Positions 59,887 through 64,000 of a stretch of DNA of 64,000 nucleotides are shown here, in pieces. The position numbers and the translations under genes were made by a program. The stretch comes from an uncultured Shewanella sp. (GTDB lineage: Bacteria; Pseudomonadota; Gammaproteobacteria; Enterobacterales; Shewanellaceae), in the NCBI RefSeq assembly GCF_947497935.1, contig NZ_CANMIO010000009.1, positions 62,001 to 126,000 of the forward strand. The letters are read 5' to 3'. A model generated the notes under the pieces. It searched no databases, had not been told where the DNA came from, and saw only the letters and a program-made list of their open reading frames with translations. The stretch's first letter is position 1. The number at the start of each line of letters is the position of its first letter.

Positions 59887-61446
59887 ATGTTCGATCTTAT
59901 TCGTCACAAAACTGCCAGTCACAGAGCAGATTTACTTTCAGGGCTCACCGTAGCCTTAGCATTGGTTCCTGAGGCGGTTGCATTTGCATTCGTTGCAGGT
60001 GTTGAGCCAATGGTCGGCTTATACGCCGCATTTATTATGGGATTAATAACAGCCTTGATTGGTGGCCGCCCAGGAATGATCTCTGGTGCAACGGGTGCTA
60101 TGGCCGTTGTAATGGTAGCGCTTGTGGCTGAGCATGGGGTGCAATATTTATTTGCCGCTGTCGTACTGGCAGGCCTCATTCAAGTGTCAGCTGGCGTCTT
60201 TAAGCTCGGTAAATTCATTCGCATTGTGCCTTACCCTGTAATGATAGGTTTTGTGAACGGTCTAGCTATTGTGATCTTCCTTGCTCAATTAGGGCAATTT
60301 AAAACACCTGATGCAAATGGCGTAATGAATTGGTTACCTCAAGATCAATTGATACTAATGTTAGGCTTAGTCGCGCTAACAATGGCGATCATTCAGTTCT
60401 TACCTAAGCTAACAACCGCAATTCCATCTTCGTTAGCTGCGATATTAACTGTCACCCTATTGGTTACTTTTTTAAATTTAGATACTCGTACCGTACTCGA
60501 TTTCCTTAAGTCAATGAGTGGCAATGACAACGCGACAATTGCAGGTAGTTTGCCAACCTTCTCAATCCCAGCAGTAGAGTTTACGTTAGAAACTTTATAC
60601 ATCATCTTGCCATACTCGCTGATCCTTGCTGCAGTAGGCTTAATCGAATCGCTACTAACGTTAACCGTTATCGACGAAATGACAGGTACACGTGGTCGCG
60701 GTAACAAAGAATGTATTGGACAAGGTGTAGGTAATATCACCAGCGGTTTCTTTGGCGCTATGGGTGGTTGTGCCATGATTGGTCAGTCAATGATCAACAT
60801 CAATTCTGGTGGGCGTGGACGCTTATCGGGGATCACTGCTGCTGTTGCACTACTTGCCTTCATTCTGTTTGGTTCAGCGCTTATCGAAATGATCCCACTA
60901 GCAGCACTCGTCGGTGTAATGTTTATGGTCGTGCTCGGTACGTTCGAATGGGCTAGCTTTAAAGTGATGCGTAAAGTACCTAAGCACGATGCATTCGTTA
61001 TTGTTCTAGTCACAATCGTAACTGTGTTTACTGACTTAGCCTTTGCTGTATTTGTCGGTGTTATCGTTTCTGCTCTTGTGTTTGCGTGGGAACATGCCAA
61101 GCATATCAACGTAGAAGTGAGTGAAGACCAAAATGGCTGGAAAGTGTATAAGCTAAATGGTCCACTATTCTTCGGTTCAGTTGCTGAGTTTTTAGAGCTA
61201 TTTGATGCTAAGAGCGATCCTCAGGATGTGATTGTCGATTTCCAAAATTCACGAGTATGTGACCACTCAGCCCTAGATGCTATCGATACATTAGCAGAGC
61301 GATATGTTGGCACAGGTAAACGCCTACACCTACGTCATTTAAGTAATGACTGTAAGGAGCTGCTAGCAAAAGCGGGTGATTTAGTTGAGGTTAACTTAAT
61401 TGAAGATCCACACTATAAAGTAGCTGACGATAAGCTTGACTCGTAA
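59887..61446 (+). CDS. SulP-family inorganic anion transporter
   Basis: The 519-residue inner-membrane protein has about 10-12 membrane helices (about residues 15-400) and a C-terminal STAS domain (about 415-505, [20 protein letters not shown]). [20 protein letters not shown] near the start and the [26 protein letters not shown] segment (shown by its first and last residues GAMGG and RLSG, near 295-320) are typical SulP signatures. Members carry sulfate, bicarbonate or C4-dicarboxylates; the substrate here is undetermined. It stands alone, closed by a very long palindrome. Confidence 0.9.
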   Translation: MFDLIRHKTASHRADLLSGLTVALALVPEAVAFAFVAGVEPMVGLYAAFIMGLITALIGGRPGMISGATGAMAVVMVALVAEHGVQYLFAAVVLAGLIQVSAGVFKLGKFIRIVPYPVMIGFVNGLAIVIFLAQLGQFKTPDANGVMNWLPQDQLILMLGLVALTMAIIQFLPKLTTAIPSSLAAILTVTLLVTFLNLDTRTVLDFLKSMSGNDNATIAGSLPTFSIPAVEFTLETLYIILPYSLILAAVGLIESLLTLTVIDEMTGTRGRGNKECIGQGVGNITSGFFGAMGGCAMIGQSMININSGGRGRLSGITAAVALLAFILFGSALIEMIPLAALVGVMFMVVLGTFEWASFKVMRKVPKHDAFVIVLVTIVTVFTDLAFAVFVGVIVSALVFAWEHAKHINVEVSEDQNGWKVYKLNGPLFFGSVAEFLELFDAKSDPQDVIVDFQNSRVCDHSALDAIDTLAERYVGTGKRLHLRHLSNDCKELLAKAGDLVEVNLIEDPHYKVADDKLDS

Positions 61447-61462
61447 AGCTAGCTATTAAGTT

Positions 61463-61506
61463 TGAATCTAAAAAAAGACGGGCATGCCCGTCTTTTTTTA
61501 GATTCA
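61463..61506. terminator. 44-bp perfect palindrome, bidirectional terminator
   Basis: Every base from 61463 to 61506 pairs with its mirror position, the centre lying between 61484 and 61485. The stem core is GACGGGCA/TGCCCGTC, flanked by 7 A and 7 T. It lies between convergent genes (SulP and msrBA stops) and serves both as a terminator. Confidence 0.93.
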
Positions 61507-61538
61507 CTTTAGAAAATTGGGTTCTAAGAATAAATCAG

Positions 61539-62444
61539 CTACTTCAATTTATCCGAAAAAAGCGCTTTAACTTTGTCTACCTTAGGTTTCACCACCATCT
61601 GACAATAGGGCTGCTCACCATTTAACTCATAATAATCATTATGATAATTTTCTGCTGCAAAGAAGCCATCATAAGCGACCACTTGACTCACGATTGGCTT
61701 AGACCATACAGAGGCCTCAGTTAAATCAGATATCATCTGATTAGCGATTAACGCTTGCTGTTCGTTATGAATGAAAATAACCGAACGATATTGAGGGCCT
61801 ACATCATTACCTTGACGATTTAAGGTGGTGGGATCATGACTGACCCAAAACACCTCCAACAAACTCTCAAAACTCACCTCGCTAGGATCGAATTCAATTT
61901 GCACTACTTCGGCGTGAGCCGTATTACCACTACAAACAGCCTTATAATTAGCATCATTAGCATCCCCTCCCGAGTAACCTGAAGTGACTTTACTTACCCC
62001 TCGAATGGAGGAAAACACAGCTTCAAGGCACCAAAAACAGCCTCCACCGAAAGTCGCAAGCTCAAATGCAGGTTTATTTTCAACCAGTTCATCGATTGGC
62101 TTGAATGTCATTGAAACCGAATTGACACAATGGCGAATATTTTTTGGCGTTAACAGTTCGCCTTCAAACACATGGCCTAAGTGCCCTTCACATTGACTAC
62201 AAACAATTTCTACTCGCCTGCCATCGGCATCTATATTACGTTTAACTGCGCCTTCAATCTCATCATCAAAAGCAGGCCAACCACAATGGGCATTAAACTT
62301 ACTCTCCGAGCGATATAAGGGTGCATCGCACCTCTTGCAACAATATACCCCTTGAGCATCGTGTTGATTATATTCGCCGCTAAAAGGCCTTTCTGTGCCT
62401 TTATTTTCAATCACATGCTTCTCAAAATCGGTTAGTTCTCGCAT
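61539..62444 (-). CDS. msrBA: Bifunctional methionine sulfoxide reductase MsrB-MsrA
   Basis: This fused repair enzyme reduces both R and S epimers of methionine sulfoxide. The N-terminal MsrB domain (about residues 1-128) has zinc cysteines CKRCDAP and CSQCEGHLGHVF, and the catalytic cysteine in RHCVNSVSM near residue 106. The C-terminal MsrA domain (about 129-301) has GGGCFWCLEAVF with its catalytic cysteine near 137 and YHNDYYELN near residue 270. The B-A order is the reverse of the MsrA-MsrB fusions of Neisseria and streptococci. No signal peptide, so cytoplasmic. Single gene. Confidence 0.93.
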   Translation of the reverse strand: MRELTDFEKHVIENKGTERPFSGEYNQHDAQGVYCCKRCDAPLYRSESKFNAHCGWPAFDDEIEGAVKRNIDADGRRVEIVCSQCEGHLGHVFEGELLTPKNIRHCVNSVSMTFKPIDELVENKPAFELATFGGGCFWCLEAVFSSIRGVSKVTSGYSGGDANDANYKAVCSGNTAHAEVVQIEFDPSEVSFESLLEVFWVSHDPTTLNRQGNDVGPQYRSVIFIHNEQQALIANQMISDLTEASVWSKPIVSQVVAYDGFFAAENYHNDYYELNGEQPYCQMVVKPKVDKVKALFSDKLK

Positions 62445-62891
62445 ATCACCCTCTCTGCTCTGGGTACAACTATCTACTTAAAATCAATCAATTCTAAAAA
62501 GCTGATCATTCCATGTTTAGCAAACAAATAACTGCTAGCACGCCTCAATAGACCCGATACAATCACAAAATCTTTCTATATTGACTTAATTCTACTCTTT
62601 ATAGGCTTGATTGACCCGTATTAGGCCATTCTAAATCAAAGACAAAAAGTCATAACTTAATCGTAAAGGTAATAAACTCGGTTTCTGTTCAATCAAATTT
62701 CAACTTTTTTTATTGATTTTTATACACGAGTGTCGCCAACTAACCAGCTCAATACTAATCAGTTATTCCTCTTTAAAGCCGGACTATTCATTGGTATAAA
62801 CAATCAAAGGTGTGATCTAGCTCACTCACGTTTGATTCACCTGTTACGGCTCGTTAAACTTGCCAAGGGTTTAATAATAAGAAGAATTAAT
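62445..62891. other. Divergent intergenic region between msrBA and the oxygenase gene
   Basis: These 447 bases are A+T-rich and hold the promoters of two divergent genes. A GTG-started in-frame extension of the oxygenase gene reaches 62730, but its first 54 residues are unlike the family. No hairpin or repeat stands out. Confidence 0.5.
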
Positions 62892-63731
62892 ATGACATTA
62901 GAAACAATCGATTATCGAGCCACCAATGCTGCTGAACAATTTGTAGCTTCTCTACAAGAAACTGGCTTTGGTGTGTTAACAAACCACCCCATTGATAAAG
63001 AGCTAGTAGAAAATATTTACCAAGAGTGGCACGCATTTTTTAACACCGAAGAGAAGCGAGCATTCCTGTTTAAGCCTGAAACACAAGATGGCTTCTTCCC
63101 TGCTGAAATATCAGAAACAGCAAAAGGTCATAGCGTAAAAGACATCAAAGAATACTTCCATGTTTACCCGTGGGGACGTATTCCTGAATCGTTAAAAGAC
63201 AATATTTTAAAGTATTACGATAATGCCAACGCATTAGCTTCGGAGTTACTGCAATGGGTTGAAGACTATTCGCCAGCAGAAATAAAACAGAAATTTTCAA
63301 TCGCACTGCCTAAAATGATTGAAGATAGTCAGCGAACTCTTCTGCGCGTACTGCATTACCCACCAATGTCTGGCGACGAAGAGTTGGGGGCTATTCGAGC
63401 CGCAGCTCATGAAGATATCAACCTATTAACCGTACTACCCGCCGCAAATGAGCCCGGACTTCAAGTACAGTTAAAGGATGGAAACTGGATAGATGTACCC
63501 AGTGATTTTGGCAATCTGATCATCAACATCGGCGATATGTTGCAAGAGGCTTCTGGCGGTTACTTCCCATCGACGAGTCACCGCGTCATTAACCCTGAAG
63601 GTATGGACAAGACAAAGTCACGCCTGTCGTTACCGCTTTTCTTACATCCAAACCCAGAGGTCAAATTGTCAGATAAATACACAGCCGACAGCTACCTGAT
63701 GGAACGATTAAGAGAATTAGGGGTAATTTAG
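62892..63731 (+). CDS. 2-oxoglutarate/Fe(II) oxygenase, isopenicillin N synthase-like
   Basis: From the ATG at 62892 (MTLETIDYRATNA) the product is 279 residues and lacks a signal peptide. It has the iron-binding triad in AAHEDINLLTVLP (His and Asp near residue 176) and TSHRVINPEG (His near 234), and the 2-oxoglutarate-binding arginine in SRLSLPLFLHP. An N-terminal region with GFGVLTNHPID matches the DIOX_N domain. The family covers plant and microbial oxygenases; substrate and pathway are unknown, and no biosynthetic cluster surrounds the gene. A terminator follows. Confidence 0.88.
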   Translation: MTLETIDYRATNAAEQFVASLQETGFGVLTNHPIDKELVENIYQEWHAFFNTEEKRAFLFKPETQDGFFPAEISETAKGHSVKDIKEYFHVYPWGRIPESLKDNILKYYDNANALASELLQWVEDYSPAEIKQKFSIALPKMIEDSQRTLLRVLHYPPMSGDEELGAIRAAAHEDINLLTVLPAANEPGLQVQLKDGNWIDVPSDFGNLIINIGDMLQEASGGYFPSTSHRVINPEGMDKTKSRLSLPLFLHPNPEVKLSDKYTADSYLMERLRELGVI

Positions 63732-63759
63732 CCTCAATAGCACTCAATAAGAGTCCAAT

Positions 63760-63785
63760 AAGCGCCTTAGGGCGCTTTTTGTTTG
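63760..63785 (+). terminator. Oxygenase gene terminator
   Basis: AGCGCC (63761-63766) pairs with GGCGCT (63771-63776) across TTAG, followed by TTTTTGTTT. It lies 30 bases after the stop. Confidence 0.85.
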
Positions 63786-63848
63786 TTAAACTTAAGCAGA
63801 ACAAGGTAAAATCCCCTTAATTTAGTAATTTGATAGTAGAGCGCACAC

Positions 63849-64000
63849 ATGGCAATTCAGTGGTATCCAGGACACATGCACAAAGCACGAAAAGAGATCG
63901 AAGAGGTTATGCCTCAAGTCGATTTAGTGATCGAAGTGCTTGATGCAAGGATCCCTTACAGTAGTGAAAACCCTATGGTGCAAACGCTACGTGGTGATAA
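63849..64000 (+). CDS. Ribosome biogenesis GTPase YlqF/RbgA-type, partial
   Basis: The first 50 codons of a reading frame run off the right end of the window. The sequence [20 protein letters not shown] followed by [20 protein letters not shown] matches the N terminus of the circularly permuted GTPases of the YlqF/RbgA group, whose members help large ribosomal subunit assembly. The DARIP motif is the family hallmark; the G motifs are beyond the window. The 3' end is missing only because the window ends. Confidence 0.85.
   Translation, partial: MAIQWYPGHMHKARKEIEEVMPQVDLVIEVLDARIPYSSENPMVQTLRGD

Overview
The window reads as chromosomal core DNA of a marine gammaproteobacterium, most likely Shewanella. 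The grounds are gene orders shared with enteric bacteria and Shewanella (his operon with leader peptide; pheS-pheT-ihfA; yceD-rpmF-plsX-fabH-fabD-fabG-acpP-fabF; rluC divergent from rne), protein flavours familiar from Shewanella (MsrB-MsrA fusion, eukaryotic-type AdoMet decarboxylase beside speB and speA), and moderate base composition. This is inference from remembered family knowledge; no search was run. No prophage, transposase, rRNA, tRNA or CRISPR array was seen.

Layout. 0.1-3.7 kb: hydrolase, exported methyltransferase-like protein, M50-like membrane protease with a small overlapping partner, and tsaB, all on the minus strand. 4.0-6.4 kb: a small membrane protein convergent with the helicase gene yoaA. 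6.7-14.4 kb: the complete histidine operon hisL-hisG-D-C-B-H-A-F-IE with a textbook His-codon attenuator and a terminator. 14.6-20.6 kb: purC, then the convergent minus-strand lpxM, ihfA, pheT and pheS. 21.0-25.3 kb: a chemoreceptor and a large sensor protein with a degenerate kinase end. 25.4-33.2 kb, minus strand: a tandem retropepsin-like protein, two small proteins, a YceI protein, pdxH, and a polyamine group speB, speD (eukaryotic type) and speA. 33.8-37.2 kb: an S1-domain RNA-binding protein, a YceH protein and a two-gene ABC exporter. 37.2-38.3 kb: a gene-free block with two kinds of short tandem repeats and a 230-bp element with inverted-repeat ends. 38.3-44.5 kb: cold-shock protein, rlmA, sbcB, cdd, a beta-hydroxyacid dehydrogenase, a thioesterase and a membrane protein. 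44.7-51.1 kb: the fatty acid synthesis operon. 51.5-55.9 kb: a small membrane protein, a Maf nucleotide pyrophosphatase, a diguanylate cyclase, a HAD phosphatase and rluC. 56.5-64 kb: rne, a SulP transporter, msrBA, a 2-oxoglutarate/Fe(II) oxygenase, and the first 50 codons of a YlqF/RbgA-type GTPase cut by the window edge.

How the genes work together. Nine enzymatic steps from PRPP/ATP to histidine are encoded in one transcript controlled by translation of five consecutive His codons. SpeA and SpeB make putrescine from arginine through agmatine, and SpeD supplies decarboxylated AdoMet for spermidine. PlsX, FabH, FabD, FabG, AcpP and FabF form the initiation and elongation core of fatty acid synthesis next to ribosomal protein L32.

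I found no clearly new multi-gene system. The observations most worth a second look are the single-chain double retropepsin, the degenerate sensor kinase, the repeat block at 37.4-38.0 kb, the 18-bp repeats that extend HisH, the exported methyltransferase fold, and the M50-like gene with its overlapping partner.
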